Below, in pieces: positions 7,165-16,163 of a stretch of 64,000 nucleotides of DNA. Within the stretch, counting starts at the first letter, position 1. Each line of letters opens with the position of its first letter. The stretch lies in the NCBI RefSeq assembly GCF_019249655.2, contig NZ_CP137557.1:1609001-1673000 (forward strand), in the 5' to 3' direction. Below the pieces are notes generated by a model that was not told the origin of the DNA, made no database searches, and saw nothing but the letters and a program-made list of their open reading frames with translations. Origin of the DNA: Segatella copri (GTDB lineage Bacteria > Bacteroidota > Bacteroidia > Bacteroidales > Bacteroidaceae). The position numbers and the translations under genes were made by a program.

Positions 7165-8367
7165 TTACGCCTCCTCCTTCTTCGTTTTAGGAAGTACGAG
7201 GTTGAGAATCACGCCGATGACGGCAGAGAGACCGATGCCGGAAATGGCGAAGGAACCGGAGGAGAGGACGGCACCACCCAAGCCCATCGTCAGCATCACC
7301 GAGATGATGATGACATTGCGGGTTTCATTCATATCTACCTTGTTCTGCATCAGATTCTGAACACCCACACTGGCGATGGTGCCGAAAAGAAGCAGCATGA
7401 TGCCACCTAATACCGCTTGAGGTATGCTCTGCAGCAAGGCACTCAATTTGCCCACGATAGAGAAACAGATGGCGGTGGCTGCGGATATGCGAATCACGGC
7501 AGGACTTGTGACCTTGGTGATAGACATCGCTCCCGTTACTTCAGAATAGGTAGTCTCAGGAGGACCACCCAGGAAGGCGGAACAGAGACACGCCACTCCA
7601 TCGCCCAACATCGTGCGATGTAATCCCGGATCAGCCACGAAATCCTTCTTCGCCACGGCACTCACCACATACACGTCGCCGATATGTTCCAGCACCGGTG
7701 CTATCGCCACGGGTAACATATAGAGAAATGGCGCCCAGGAGAAATGGGTGATGGTATCGAAGCTTACCGGACAGGAGAACCACGAAGCCGCTGCTACATC
7801 CGAGAAATCTACCTCGCCCATGCAGATGGCGATGACGTAACCCACGATAACGCCCGAAATGATAGGCACCAGCTTTATCAGTCCCTTGCAGAAGGTAAGT
7901 ACCAGGATGGCGGTGATAAGCGATGCGAAGGCGAGAACCCAGTTGGTCTTAGCCATATTCACAGCGCTGCCCGAAAGGGAAAGACCGATAAGGATGATGG
8001 CGGGTCCGATGACTACCGGAGGGAAAATCCTATCCAGCAGTTTCTTGCCCTGCCATTTTACTAGGGCGCTCATGATGAAATACACCAGGGAGACGCTGGT
8101 AAGTCCGGCGATGGTTCCCGGAAGTCCCCACTGCTTGGTGGCAGCGATGATAGGAGCGATGAAGGCGAAGGAACTGCCCAGGAAGATAGGCACCTTGCCC
8201 TTGGTGATGAAGTGAAAGAGAAAGGTTCCCACACCTGCGGTGAAGAGAGCCGTTGCCGGATTGATGCCTATCAGGAGAGGCACCAGAACCGTTGCACCGA
8301 AAGCCACAAATAGGAATTGTACTCCCACAAGGGTTTTCTTGGTCATAGAAAGTTGTTCTGTATCCAT
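7165..8367 (-). CDS. uraA: Uracil-xanthine permease (UraA, NCS2 family)
   Basis: 400 residues with the hydrophobicity of 12-14 membrane segments. Family marks are FVAFGATVLVPLL near the N-terminus, a serine-rich re-entrant helix (FLGSSFAFIAP), and the SALVKW, PVVIGPAIILIG and PVAIAPVLEHIGD segments. The last contains the glutamate that binds the uracil ring in UraA. The C-terminal GGPPETTYSEV motif is also classical. It acts as a proton-driven nucleobase importer in the inner membrane. It is a single gene with a good promoter (-33 TTTG and TATTTTTG). Purine specificity cannot be excluded, but the motif set favours uracil. Confidence 0.93.
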   Translation of the reverse strand: MDTEQLSMTKKTLVGVQFLFVAFGATVLVPLLIGINPATALFTAGVGTFLFHFITKGKVPIFLGSSFAFIAPIIAATKQWGLPGTIAGLTSVSLVYFIMSALVKWQGKKLLDRIFPPVVIGPAIILIGLSLSGSAVNMAKTNWVLAFASLITAILVLTFCKGLIKLVPIISGVIVGYVIAICMGEVDFSDVAAASWFSCPVSFDTITHFSWAPFLYMLPVAIAPVLEHIGDVYVVSAVAKKDFVADPGLHRTMLGDGVACLCSAFLGGPPETTYSEVTGAMSITKVTSPAVIRISAATAICFSIVGKLSALLQSIPQAVLGGIMLLLFGTIASVGVQNLMQNKVDMNETRNVIIISVMLTMGLGGAVLSSGSFAISGIGLSAVIGVILNLVLPKTKKEEA

Positions 8368-8396
8368 AATTCTTAATATTTGTTGCTAAATTTTTG

Positions 8397-8427
8397 CAAA
8401 AATACAAATAAAGTTTGAAAAAGCAAA
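8397..8427 (-). promoter_or_regulatory. Promoter of uraA
   Basis: On the complement, TTTG (about 8424-8427) lies 19 bp before TATTTTTG (8397-8404), a good Bacteroidetes promoter about 30 bp upstream of the uraA start. Confidence 0.6.
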
Positions 8428-8482
8428 GATTCTTCGGGCTTTTTCTCTTTTTGGGGTTATTTTAGGTTGCTGAATAGCAAAA

Positions 8483-8515
8483 ACGGCTGCCAGTTTATAA
8501 GAAACTGACAGCCGT
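8483..8515 (-). terminator. Rho-independent terminator of the first efflux operon
   Basis: A 13-bp stem (ACGGCTGTCAGTT with AACTGGCAGCCGT, one G-T pair) is followed on the complement by a T-run (TTTTTG). It lies just after the MFS stop at 8530. Confidence 0.8.
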
Positions 8516-8529
8516 AATGATAATAGGTT

Positions 8530-10071
8530 TTATTTCGCAAATACTTTCTTTTTCTTCATTCTCTTTCCCACGAAGTTCCAGGAAGGCATCTTCTTCAGGG
8601 TACTTCTCACGGGCTGTACATCCCAGAGCAGGAAGATGATCAGCACGGCAATGCCGATGAGACAGGTGACGCCATAGAGATTCCGGATGCTGAGCATCAG
8701 AAGATTGGTGGCATCGTAGGGTAAGCCGCGCGACATGTTGTCTGCCATCTGATAACGGAGTCCGAAACTGTACAGACCTGAGCACATCGCCGACATCGGA
8801 CCGTTGCGGATGATGCCTGCCATCGTCAATCCCATGAAGAAATGCTGGAACGGCATCAGTTCTTCCAGATACACGGTGAGCATGCAGAAGAAGATGGCGT
8901 TGCCGAAGCTTCTGAGAAAACAAGGCAGATAGAGCGCCTCGATGTTGAGCCCCGGATCGATGAGGAAATACATCATCACAGGATAACATACCATCGTTGC
9001 CACACCTATCGTGAGCAGACGGGTGTATTTCTGACAGAGCACCTTGCACCAGAAGAGACAGAAGAGGCAGCCGGCGATGGCTCCCGTCCATTCCACAAAG
9101 TTGAGCACATTGGTGGTGATGTTGCCGAAATGCAGCACGCCACCCGTAAAGGCGGTTTGCAGCACTTTAGGCGTACTGCCCATGAACTCTACGAAGGCGA
9201 AGAGAATGAGCAGCGGGATGAGTCGCTTGTACTTCCACGCCGCCGGAGCGATGTAAGGGTGACGGATGTGGAGCATTCGCTGGATGCAGAAATATCCGGT
9301 AAATATAAAGAGCAATACATCCACCTGCATGATCTTCGAATCGAGCCAGTTGTAGTGCTCGCCATAGGTGAAGAAGAAGATGAACTCCAGCATCCATGCC
9401 GACCACAGAATGCAGCCCAGATAGTCGAGACTGATGAAGGGCAGGGGGTTCATGAAGCGGAAGTCGTGGGTGGTGACATACACGATGAGTGCCACCAGGA
9501 GCAGGGCTCCCGTCATCGCCCAGTTGATGATGCGCCAATCCTGATAGATGTAAATCAGGTGTTCGGTGACCCAGGGCGAGAGGAACATGTTTCCCAAAAC
9601 GATGCAGTAGAGCAGGGGGAAGAAGATGGTGAAATCGCGCTTGGAGGTCATCCACAACTGGATGGTGCTCATACATTCGAAGGTTCCGCAGAGCTTGAAG
9701 AAGCCTGCGATGTAAGCGAGAATGCACATCAAGGGTACCGAGTCGGTCCACATGATGAGGAAATTACAGGTTGCCACTACCAGTGCCGCATTCAGCAGGA
9801 GCTGGCGGTTGGTAAAGTGGAACTTCATCTTGAAGAGGAAGGGGAATGGCATCGCCACGCCCACTACGTTGAACATGATAATCATGAGCACGTCTTCTCT
9901 CATCAAACTGTACTCGCCCATCACCTGGCTCATGGCTCCTCCATAGATTCCGCCCGACATCAGGAAGATGAAGGCGAAGAGGAGATAAATCCATGGCTGT
10001 AACCGGCGAGGAATATATCCATTGAACGATGGAACCCGGAAGGGTCCCTGAAGCATTGGAGGTCCTGGCAT
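8530..10071 (-). CDS. MFS efflux transporter (EmrB/DHA2-like), first efflux operon
   Basis: 513 residues with about 14 hydrophobic segments and short loops, as in DHA2 drug exporters. The first membrane helix starts near residue 27 after a proline-rich N-terminus; the C-terminus is lysine-rich and cytosolic. It is encoded directly after an HlyD/EmrA-type adaptor and a TolC-type outer-membrane protein, so it forms the inner-membrane pump of a tripartite exporter. The substrate is unknown; bile salts, drugs or fatty acids are typical for Emr systems. The gap to the upstream adaptor gene is filled by a heptanucleotide repeat array. A second set of the same three gene types occurs at 61.1 kb to the window end. 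Confidence 0.85.
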   Translation of the reverse strand: MPGPPMLQGPFRVPSFNGYIPRRLQPWIYLLFAFIFLMSGGIYGGAMSQVMGEYSLMREDVLMIIMFNVVGVAMPFPFLFKMKFHFTNRQLLLNAALVVATCNFLIMWTDSVPLMCILAYIAGFFKLCGTFECMSTIQLWMTSKRDFTIFFPLLYCIVLGNMFLSPWVTEHLIYIYQDWRIINWAMTGALLLVALIVYVTTHDFRFMNPLPFISLDYLGCILWSAWMLEFIFFFTYGEHYNWLDSKIMQVDVLLFIFTGYFCIQRMLHIRHPYIAPAAWKYKRLIPLLILFAFVEFMGSTPKVLQTAFTGGVLHFGNITTNVLNFVEWTGAIAGCLFCLFWCKVLCQKYTRLLTIGVATMVCYPVMMYFLIDPGLNIEALYLPCFLRSFGNAIFFCMLTVYLEELMPFQHFFMGLTMAGIIRNGPMSAMCSGLYSFGLRYQMADNMSRGLPYDATNLLMLSIRNLYGVTCLIGIAVLIIFLLWDVQPVRSTLKKMPSWNFVGKRMKKKKVFAK

Positions 10072-10073
10072 TT

Positions 10074-10150
10074 TCTATAATTTATAGTTTATAGTTTATA
10101 GTTTATAGAACATTCTTGATAGTTTATAATTTATAGTTTATAGAACATTC
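10074..10150. repeat. In-register heptanucleotide repeat array between the adaptor and MFS genes
   Basis: Eleven consecutive 7-bp units in perfect register: TTTATAG repeated four times (10081-10108), AACATTC, TTGATAG, TTTATAA, TTTATAG twice, and AACATTC again, ending on the adaptor stop codon. TATAGAACATTC thus appears twice. The array fills the whole junction and could vary in copy number by slippage. Confidence 0.75.
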
Positions 10151-11187
10151 TATTTGATACGAACCTTGGTCTCTACGTTCAGTCCGGCACGGAGCAAGGC
10201 TATCTGTTTCGGGTCATTGTCCTTGGTGAGGGCGATGCGAACAGGCACGCGCTGCTCTACCTTTACGAAGTTGCCGGTGGCATTATCCACTGGAATCATG
10301 GAATAGGCATTGCCGGCTGCGGCAGAAAGGGCTTCTACCTTGCCATGGAATACTACACCCGGGATGGCATCGGCGGTGAAATCTACGCTCTTTCCCACGG
10401 TGATGCCGTCCATCTGAGTCTCACGATAATTGGCTACCACCCATACATCGTTATCATCCACGATGCGAGCCAGCAACTGACCAGGCTGTACCAACTGGCC
10501 TTCGTGAATATCCTTTCTTCCCATCACGCCATCGCAGGTTGCCACGATTACAGTATAGGAAAGGTTGAGGCGAGCCAGGTTGAGCTGTGCTTCTGCCACG
10601 CTCTCTCCGGCACGTGAACCGCCGAGCTGCTGGGTCTGTACATTGCGAACCGATGCGGCGCTGGCCTTGCGGCTGCTTGCCTGCTCATAGCGTGCCTTGG
10701 CTCCCAGATAACGGGCATAGGCGTTGTCGTATTGCTGGCGTGTTACTGCATCCTTCTTCATCAAAGCCGCAAAGCGGTCGAAGTCCTGCTTGGCATTCAT
10801 CATATCCACACGAGCCTCCTCGATGCCGGCAGCCGCTGTCTGCACATTGGTATTGGTGGTGCCCATGCTGGCGGTTACCACCGAAGAACTTGACTTGGAT
10901 CCACGCAAGCCGGCTTCTGCCTGAGCCACATGCAGACGGAACTCAGCATCCTCGATGATAACAAGGGTATCGCCTTTCTTTACGTGCTGATAGTCGTTGA
11001 AACGAATCTCCTTGATGAATCCCGGTACACGGGTATTGATAGGGGTGATATGGCGGTTTACCTGTGCATCATCTGTGTAAGCCACATCGCTGCCATGATA
11101 GAAATGGCTGAAGCACCAGCCGATAGCTCCCAGAAAAAGGAGGATAATCACTACATTATATATTCTCTTGATAATCTTCTTGTTCAT
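10150..11187 (-). CDS. HlyD/EmrA-type periplasmic adaptor, first efflux operon
   Basis: 345 residues. A single membrane anchor (about residues 9-26) is followed by the YTDDAQVNRHITPINTRVPG segment typical of EmrA. A barrel-sandwich half with KKGDTLVIIED and a coiled-coil hairpin (about 75-200, rich in Ala, Gln and Arg) come next. The returning lipoyl half (CDGVMGRKDIHEGQLVQPG) and a beta-barrel region complete the fold. It bridges the MFS pump and TolC-like channel. It follows the TolC gene by 22 bp. Residues IPVDNATGNFVKVEQRVPV near the C-terminus are a family hallmark. No truncation is seen. Confidence 0.92.
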   Translation of the reverse strand: MNKKIIKRIYNVVIILLFLGAIGWCFSHFYHGSDVAYTDDAQVNRHITPINTRVPGFIKEIRFNDYQHVKKGDTLVIIEDAEFRLHVAQAEAGLRGSKSSSSVVTASMGTTNTNVQTAAAGIEEARVDMMNAKQDFDRFAALMKKDAVTRQQYDNAYARYLGAKARYEQASSRKASAASVRNVQTQQLGGSRAGESVAEAQLNLARLNLSYTVIVATCDGVMGRKDIHEGQLVQPGQLLARIVDDNDVWVVANYRETQMDGITVGKSVDFTADAIPGVVFHGKVEALSAAAGNAYSMIPVDNATGNFVKVEQRVPVRIALTKDNDPKQIALLRAGLNVETKVRIK

Positions 11188-11209
11188 TGCTTTATTTATT
11201 TTATTGTTT

Positions 11210-12562
11210 CTAAATTTCTCCTGCCACGTACTTCATGCGATAGTAGGCATAGACGATATTGATGCGGGCATCCACCTCGTTGAGCTCGGCATTGAGCTTG
11301 AGGTTGGAGGCATCCACCATGTCTGTAACCAGAGCGAGCTGGCTGAGATAGCGGGCATTCATCACGTCGTAATTCTGCTGTGCCAGCTCTACGCTCTTTC
11401 GCTGCGTTTCCAGTTCCACGTAGGTTTGCTGATACTGCACGTAGGCAGCCTGCACATTATTGTTAAGCTGCTCAGCCTGAACGGCATGTGCCTCTTTTGC
11501 CTGTCGGGTTTCCACGGCTGCCTGCTTGATGCGCTTGTTGCTCTTGAAGAGAGAGCTGAGGCTGTATTTCACGCCTACGCCCACATACCAGACGTTGAGG
11601 TTCTTGTCAACAGGTGGCAATTCGAAGAGGATAGGTCCATCGAAGTTATCTGCGGCAACGAAAGCTACCTTTGGCAGAAGATCGCTCTTGGCAATCTTTT
11701 CTTTCTGTTCGGCGATGCGGATGGCGTTACTGCTCTGCTCCAGGAGTGGGGAGTTCAGGGTTCCTGCTGTCTGCCAGTAAGCCTCGCCTTCCTTGCTGTA
11801 GGTTTTGTCGGCAATGGTGGCATCGGGGATAATCTGTGCATCCTGGTTCATTCCTAGGGTATTGCAAAGCTGATGGTTCAGGATGCTCCGGTTGTTTCGG
11901 AGCGCCGTCAGACCGAGTTTGAGGCTTTCCATCTGGAGTTCGTATCGGGTGATGTCATTCTTCAGCGCCATTCCGTGTGTCTGTTTCTCCTTGATGTCGT
12001 CGATGAGCTGGCGGGTTAACTCGATGTTCTTTTCATACACCTTGATGCGGTTGTCTATCTTATAGAGGTCGAGATATTGTCCTAGGGCGATGAAGCGAAT
12101 CTGCTGTCGGGTGAGTTTCACGCCTACCTCTGCCTGCTGCTTTCCGAGTTCGGCGAGCTTGATGCCTGCGTTGATGGCTCCACCGGCATAAACCACCTGC
12201 TGTGCCTGGAAGGCGAAGTTGTTGCCGAAATGTGGAGATTTCAAGCCGTGAACGTTGCTGAAGTCGCGGTCGGTAATCAGCGCATTGCCGATATAGCTGA
12301 ATGAGAGGGAAGCATCAAGGTCGGGCAGTTTCTTGCTTTTAGCCGATTCGATGCCTAGGTGGGCTGCTTCTACTCCTGATAATGAAGTGCGAAGGCTCTT
12401 GCTGTTATCCTCCACCTTCTGGAAGAGTTGGCTGATGGTCATGTTTTCTTTCTTGCTGGCAGGCAAGGAAGCAGCCGCCCCTACGGTGGTTTGTGATTGA
12501 GCCGAAGCCCAATGGGTTCCTCCTGCAAGCAGAAGGCTTACAAATAAGATGTTCTTAATCAT
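11210..12562 (-). CDS. TolC-family outer-membrane efflux protein, first efflux operon
   Basis: 450 residues with a cleavable signal peptide ending near ASAQS (residues 19-23). Two repeats of long amphipathic helices form the TolC alpha-barrel, with short beta segments such as LDASLSFSYIGNAL and VWYVGVGVKYSLSS for the outer-membrane barrel. It provides the exit channel for the HlyD-MFS pump encoded next. It is the promoter-proximal gene, with TACCTTTG at 12590-12597 on the complement. The divergently placed AraC-family gene is a likely regulator. Length is normal for the family. Confidence 0.92.
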   Translation of the reverse strand: MIKNILFVSLLLAGGTHWASAQSQTTVGAAASLPASKKENMTISQLFQKVEDNSKSLRTSLSGVEAAHLGIESAKSKKLPDLDASLSFSYIGNALITDRDFSNVHGLKSPHFGNNFAFQAQQVVYAGGAINAGIKLAELGKQQAEVGVKLTRQQIRFIALGQYLDLYKIDNRIKVYEKNIELTRQLIDDIKEKQTHGMALKNDITRYELQMESLKLGLTALRNNRSILNHQLCNTLGMNQDAQIIPDATIADKTYSKEGEAYWQTAGTLNSPLLEQSSNAIRIAEQKEKIAKSDLLPKVAFVAADNFDGPILFELPPVDKNLNVWYVGVGVKYSLSSLFKSNKRIKQAAVETRQAKEAHAVQAEQLNNNVQAAYVQYQQTYVELETQRKSVELAQQNYDVMNARYLSQLALVTDMVDASNLKLNAELNEVDARINIVYAYYRMKYVAGEI

Positions 12563-12589
12563 TGATTATTACTTTTTGAATTTCGGGTG

Positions 12590-12597
12590 CAAAGGTA
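12590..12597 (-). promoter_or_regulatory. -7 element of the first efflux operon
   Basis: TACCTTTG on the complement, 27 bp before the TolC-like start codon, within the 184-bp divergent intergenic region shared with the AraC-family gene. Confidence 0.55.
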
Positions 12598-12685
12598 CGG
12601 AGTTTTGGGCGAACAATCACTTTAAATTTTTCGCGGCGGATGGACGATTTGGGAATAATAGTTCTTTTATATCACATATTTTGTG

Positions 12686-12693
12686 TAATTTTG
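12686..12693 (+). promoter_or_regulatory. -7 element of the AraC-family gene
   Basis: TAATTTTG followed by CAACCGA, a common Bacteroidales start-site context, about 53 bp before the ATG. TATAATAAGGT (12732-12742) precedes the ATG at 12747. Confidence 0.5.
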
Positions 12694-12746
12694 CAACCGA
12701 AATAGGAATAAAGAGACATAATAACTCTATATATAATAAGGTGTAG

Positions 12747-13571
12747 ATGGAATTATCAGAATTAAGCAGTTATCAGGAAGCAAGCCTTTTTCGCTCTGGT
12801 TTGGAGGAATGGCAGGAGGGTCCGCAAGTATTGACTTACGGAGCGATATTGATTTGCCGGAAAGGAAAGGCGATGCTGAATGTGAATTATAAGGATTGGG
12901 AACTTTATGAGGGGGCGGTGATTACGCTGTTTCCGAATGATGTGGTGGAATTGAAGGTTGATGGGGATTTTGAAGTCGAAATCCTGAAATATAATCCTTC
13001 CTTGCTTCGTGAAGCCAGTTTGCAGCTGGAGCAGACGGTGTATTCTTCCTTGCGGGAAGACCGCTGCAGGAAGGATACCCCTGTGGTGACAAACATCATC
13101 AATGGGATGTTTGGTTTATTGAAGGTATATTTCGACCAGTCGGAATGTACCTGCATCTCGCAGTTGGTATTATGCCAGTTGAAGGCATTCTTCATCGGTT
13201 TTCATGAGTATCTTCAGCGCAATCCGCAATACCGGCCAGATGAGGTAAAATCGTATCGCGTAAGAGAACTGTTCAATCGGTTTATGATGCTTCTGGAGAA
13301 GGATTACAAGATTTCAAGAGATGTGAACTATTATGCCGAAAAGATGAATATCTCTTCGAAATATCTGACCAACATCGTGAACCAGGTGACGGGGCATACC
13401 CCCAAGACCATCATCGATCAATACGTGATTCTGCAGCTCAAGCTGCATCTTAAGCGAAGCACGCAAAGCATCAAGGAGATGGCTTGGGAGTTTCATTTTG
13501 CCGACGTCAGTTTCTTCTGCCGGTATTTCAAGAAGCATACAGGTCTGACACCGCAGCAGATAAGGTCGTAA
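12747..13571 (+). CDS. AraC-family transcriptional regulator
   Basis: 274 residues. The N-terminal about 150 residues form a cupin-like effector domain (LICRKGKAMLNVNYKDWELYEG, with breaks). The C-terminal about 100 residues form the double helix-turn-helix, with MNISSKYLTNIVNQVTGHTP and WEFHFADVSFFCRYFKKHTG as the two recognition segments (each family-typical). It is divergent from the TolC-HlyD-MFS operon, with the two -7 elements about 90 bp apart, so it probably controls that pump in response to a substrate. Its last 44 bp overlap the end of the convergent hybrid kinase gene. Confidence 0.9.
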   Translation: MELSELSSYQEASLFRSGLEEWQEGPQVLTYGAILICRKGKAMLNVNYKDWELYEGAVITLFPNDVVELKVDGDFEVEILKYNPSLLREASLQLEQTVYSSLREDRCRKDTPVVTNIINGMFGLLKVYFDQSECTCISQLVLCQLKAFFIGFHEYLQRNPQYRPDEVKSYRVRELFNRFMMLLEKDYKISRDVNYYAEKMNISSKYLTNIVNQVTGHTPKTIIDQYVILQLKLHLKRSTQSIKEMAWEFHFADVSFFCRYFKKHTGLTPQQIRS

Positions 13572-15957
13572 TCACAACCTTCAGTTTTGCTCTGATTTCA
13601 GCTTCTTCAATCTTGCCGATGTGTTCTGGGGAGAGAGCCTTGAGTTCTTCGAGACATCCCATCTGCATCATGGTGGCGATAGGGAGGAGCTTATGTGCCG
13701 CCTTTCCTATGCGGTCGGTAGATAAGGATTCCTCTTCTATGCCTTCTTTCAGGTTCTCGAGGTGTGCGGCAAGTTCCTGCTTCACGGTATCGAGAATCTC
13801 CTTTGCAGCCTCTTCATCGCCTCCGGCAAAAGCCAGGAGAGAATCAAGCTGAGGCTTGGATTTCTGCTGAGATGATAAATCTGGCTGGGATGGAGTTTCA
13901 GACTGGACATCCAGTTGAGGCTGGGACTCTATTCCCAGAATATCAGACAGTTTCTCCATGCTGAATGGCTTGAACAGGCAGTCGTCGAAGCCTGCTTTCT
14001 GGAGCTGTTCCAGGATGCTTGTGTCGTGAGCCGTCATCGCCACCACCGTCATCTGGGTATGGTTGATGTGGGTAATCATATCCATGCCGTTCATCTCGGG
14101 CATTTCGATATCCATCAGCATCAGGGCTGGCTGCTCGTTATGCAGCGTGGTGAGGGCATCCATCACATGGTTGCAGGCGAATACCTGCCAGGTGTCGCCT
14201 ACGATGCGGCGCAGCATTTCCTGGAGAAGCTGGAGCTGCAGCTTGTCATCATCCAGAATCAGAATCTTGTGGTTTGCAAATTCCGGTTTCTTCTTTTCTT
14301 CAGAAACCTGATGGCTTGCTGAATCATTTTCTTTCTCTTCCGGATTGGAATCTAGTGCCTTGTCATCGCCAACTCCAGTCTGGTTTTTATTCTGTGTCTC
14401 TTCCTTTGGCGCAGGCTCTACAGGGATGGTGACGATGAAGGTGGACCCTTTTCCCTGGGTAGAGTGGAGAATGATTTCTCCGCCGAGCAGCGAAACCAGT
14501 TCCTGGGTGATGGACAATCCCAAACCGGTGCCTTCGATGCCTTGAGCACTCTTCAATCTGGTGAAAGCGTGGAACACCTTCTGTTTTTCCTCGTTGGTCA
14601 TTCCCTTGCCCGTATCCTTTACGCTCAGGGTAAGCATTGGCTTGCCCATGACTTTCGAAACCTGTGCCTGGATGGTGACGCTGCCCTGGTCGGTATATTT
14701 GATGGCGTTGCTTACCAGGTTATCCAAAATCTGACGAATGCGGAAGGCATCGGCACGGAAGAATTCCTTCTTCATTGGAGAATCCGAAGTTCCCATTCCC
14801 TTCATCTTGCATTCGAATGAAATCTCCAATCCTTTCTCTTCAGCCCGCAATCTCATTCCCTCTACCGATTCTGCTACCAGTTGCGCTGGCGAGAAAGAGG
14901 TAGGCTGCACTTTCATCAAGCCATTTTCCAACTGATGATAATCGAGCAGGGAGGCAACGAGATGAGATAGATGTGCGGCAGAATTCTTGATGTTCTGGAG
15001 GCATTCGATGCCCTGAGGATTGCTGACGTAGTCTTTCATCAGGTCGATGAAGCCCGAGATGGAGGCAGCTGGTGCCTTGATGTCGTGGGTGATGGTGAGG
15101 AGCAGGCGCTCGCGCTGGTTCATGATGCGCTGAATCTCCTCGTTGGCAGCCTCCAGATTTTCCTGATAGATGCGCTCCTTCTTGGCATCGCGCCAGATGA
15201 GCCAGATCATGACAACGATGGCTAGGAAGGCTACGATGGCGAGTAATTCCATCTGCCACAACAGATGCTTTCTGGCTTCCATCGCCTTGCTGATGGATTC
15301 CTGCATGGCATCTTTCTCTCGCTGGTGTACATCGCTCAGGTGCTTGGCGGAGCGGAGAGCGAGTTTGGCGCTCACCATCTTCAGCTCTTCCATCTCTCTG
15401 TTGATGTTCCGCTTATGGTCTTGTGTTTCCACTTTCTCCTTTCTGTCTATCTGTTCGAGGATGTTTGCCACGTTTCCTGCCACGTTCACTGGGGTGGTGA
15501 CGGAATCGATGACAGCTCGGTTGCTGTCCTGCTTTACGCTCAGGGTCTCGGCGTGCTCTTTCTTAAAGGCATCGGCAAGTCGGCGGAAGAATCCCTTTCG
15601 GGTCTTCAATACCTCTACCGTTGTCTTCTTCGCCTCGTGGGTTTGTGGCGCCTTGGAGTGAACGAGGATAGAATCCTTGCCCGTATTCAGACTCTTTACC
15701 TTATCGTGCAGATAATTTTTGTTTGGTTTCCCTGCCATGACGTCGGATAGTTGCTTCAGGTTTTTCTGTTCCTCTTTGAGCAGAGAAGATATGGTGCTAT
15801 CGGCAGCACTTCTTTTCTGTATATAATCGCGCGATGCCTCATTGACGGCGATGATGCTCTTGGTGTTGCTATACACCAGACTGATGGCCAGGATCATGAT
15901 GATGGCAATGGCGCTATATCCGAGGGCTACCTTGATAGGAATGTTATTCTTGTGCAT
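13528..15957 (-). CDS. Hybrid sensor histidine kinase with receiver and Hpt domains
   Basis: 809 residues. Membrane helices at about 11-29 and 236-255 enclose a mostly helical sensor region with no recognised fold. The HisKA domain has the phosphorylation site His291 (TITHDIKAP), and HATPase_c has the N-box DNLVSNAIKYT (412-422) and GxG boxes DTGKGM and GTGLGL. A receiver domain has acceptor Asp616 (LMLMDIEMPEMNG) and Lys663, and a C-terminal Hpt domain has His755 (KAAHKLLP). This is a full four-step phosphorelay in one chain. The Hpt could pass phosphate to the NtrC-type regulator encoded at 16667-18016. The 3' end overlaps the convergent araC-type gene by 44 bp. Confidence 0.93.
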   Translation of the reverse strand: MHKNNIPIKVALGYSAIAIIMILAISLVYSNTKSIIAVNEASRDYIQKRSAADSTISSLLKEEQKNLKQLSDVMAGKPNKNYLHDKVKSLNTGKDSILVHSKAPQTHEAKKTTVEVLKTRKGFFRRLADAFKKEHAETLSVKQDSNRAVIDSVTTPVNVAGNVANILEQIDRKEKVETQDHKRNINREMEELKMVSAKLALRSAKHLSDVHQREKDAMQESISKAMEARKHLLWQMELLAIVAFLAIVVMIWLIWRDAKKERIYQENLEAANEEIQRIMNQRERLLLTITHDIKAPAASISGFIDLMKDYVSNPQGIECLQNIKNSAAHLSHLVASLLDYHQLENGLMKVQPTSFSPAQLVAESVEGMRLRAEEKGLEISFECKMKGMGTSDSPMKKEFFRADAFRIRQILDNLVSNAIKYTDQGSVTIQAQVSKVMGKPMLTLSVKDTGKGMTNEEKQKVFHAFTRLKSAQGIEGTGLGLSITQELVSLLGGEIILHSTQGKGSTFIVTIPVEPAPKEETQNKNQTGVGDDKALDSNPEEKENDSASHQVSEEKKKPEFANHKILILDDDKLQLQLLQEMLRRIVGDTWQVFACNHVMDALTTLHNEQPALMLMDIEMPEMNGMDMITHINHTQMTVVAMTAHDTSILEQLQKAGFDDCLFKPFSMEKLSDILGIESQPQLDVQSETPSQPDLSSQQKSKPQLDSLLAFAGGDEEAAKEILDTVKQELAAHLENLKEGIEEESLSTDRIGKAAHKLLPIATMMQMGCLEELKALSPEHIGKIEEAEIRAKLKVVITTLSAAVSDLYAS

Positions 15958-15997
15958 GAGAAATCTATTTAATTAATTACCTTGTTTATATCTTCTG

Positions 15998-16005
15998 CAA
16001 AGATA
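15998..16005 (-). promoter_or_regulatory. -7 element of the hybrid kinase gene
   Basis: TATCTTTG on the complement, about 40 bp upstream of the kinase start. No clear -33 TTTG is seen at the expected spacing. Confidence 0.45.
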
Positions 16006-16049
16006 CGACAAAAAAATGATTCCAAGAAAAGAAAGGGGTAAAAACAAGT

Positions 16050-16083
16050 CAGGAGACCAATGAATTTCATCATTAGTCTCCTG
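16050..16083 (-). terminator. Terminator after the small exported-protein gene
   Basis: CAGGAGAC/GTCTCCTG arms extended by AATGA/TCATT around one mismatch; on the complement a T-rich tract (TTGTTTTTA) follows. It separates the small gene from the kinase promoter. Confidence 0.7.
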
Positions 16084-16163
16084 CCTGATTGAAAGCGACG
16101 CGTAATTGTTGTTTTTAACTTTACTTTGTAATCTTGATTTTAATTACTGTTTTTAAAGGTGAT

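Noticed and set aside
8842..10002. 386-residue plus-strand frame across the MFS gene
   Set aside because: Antisense shadow of a membrane protein, with a composition (His/Glu-rich) typical of such shadows.
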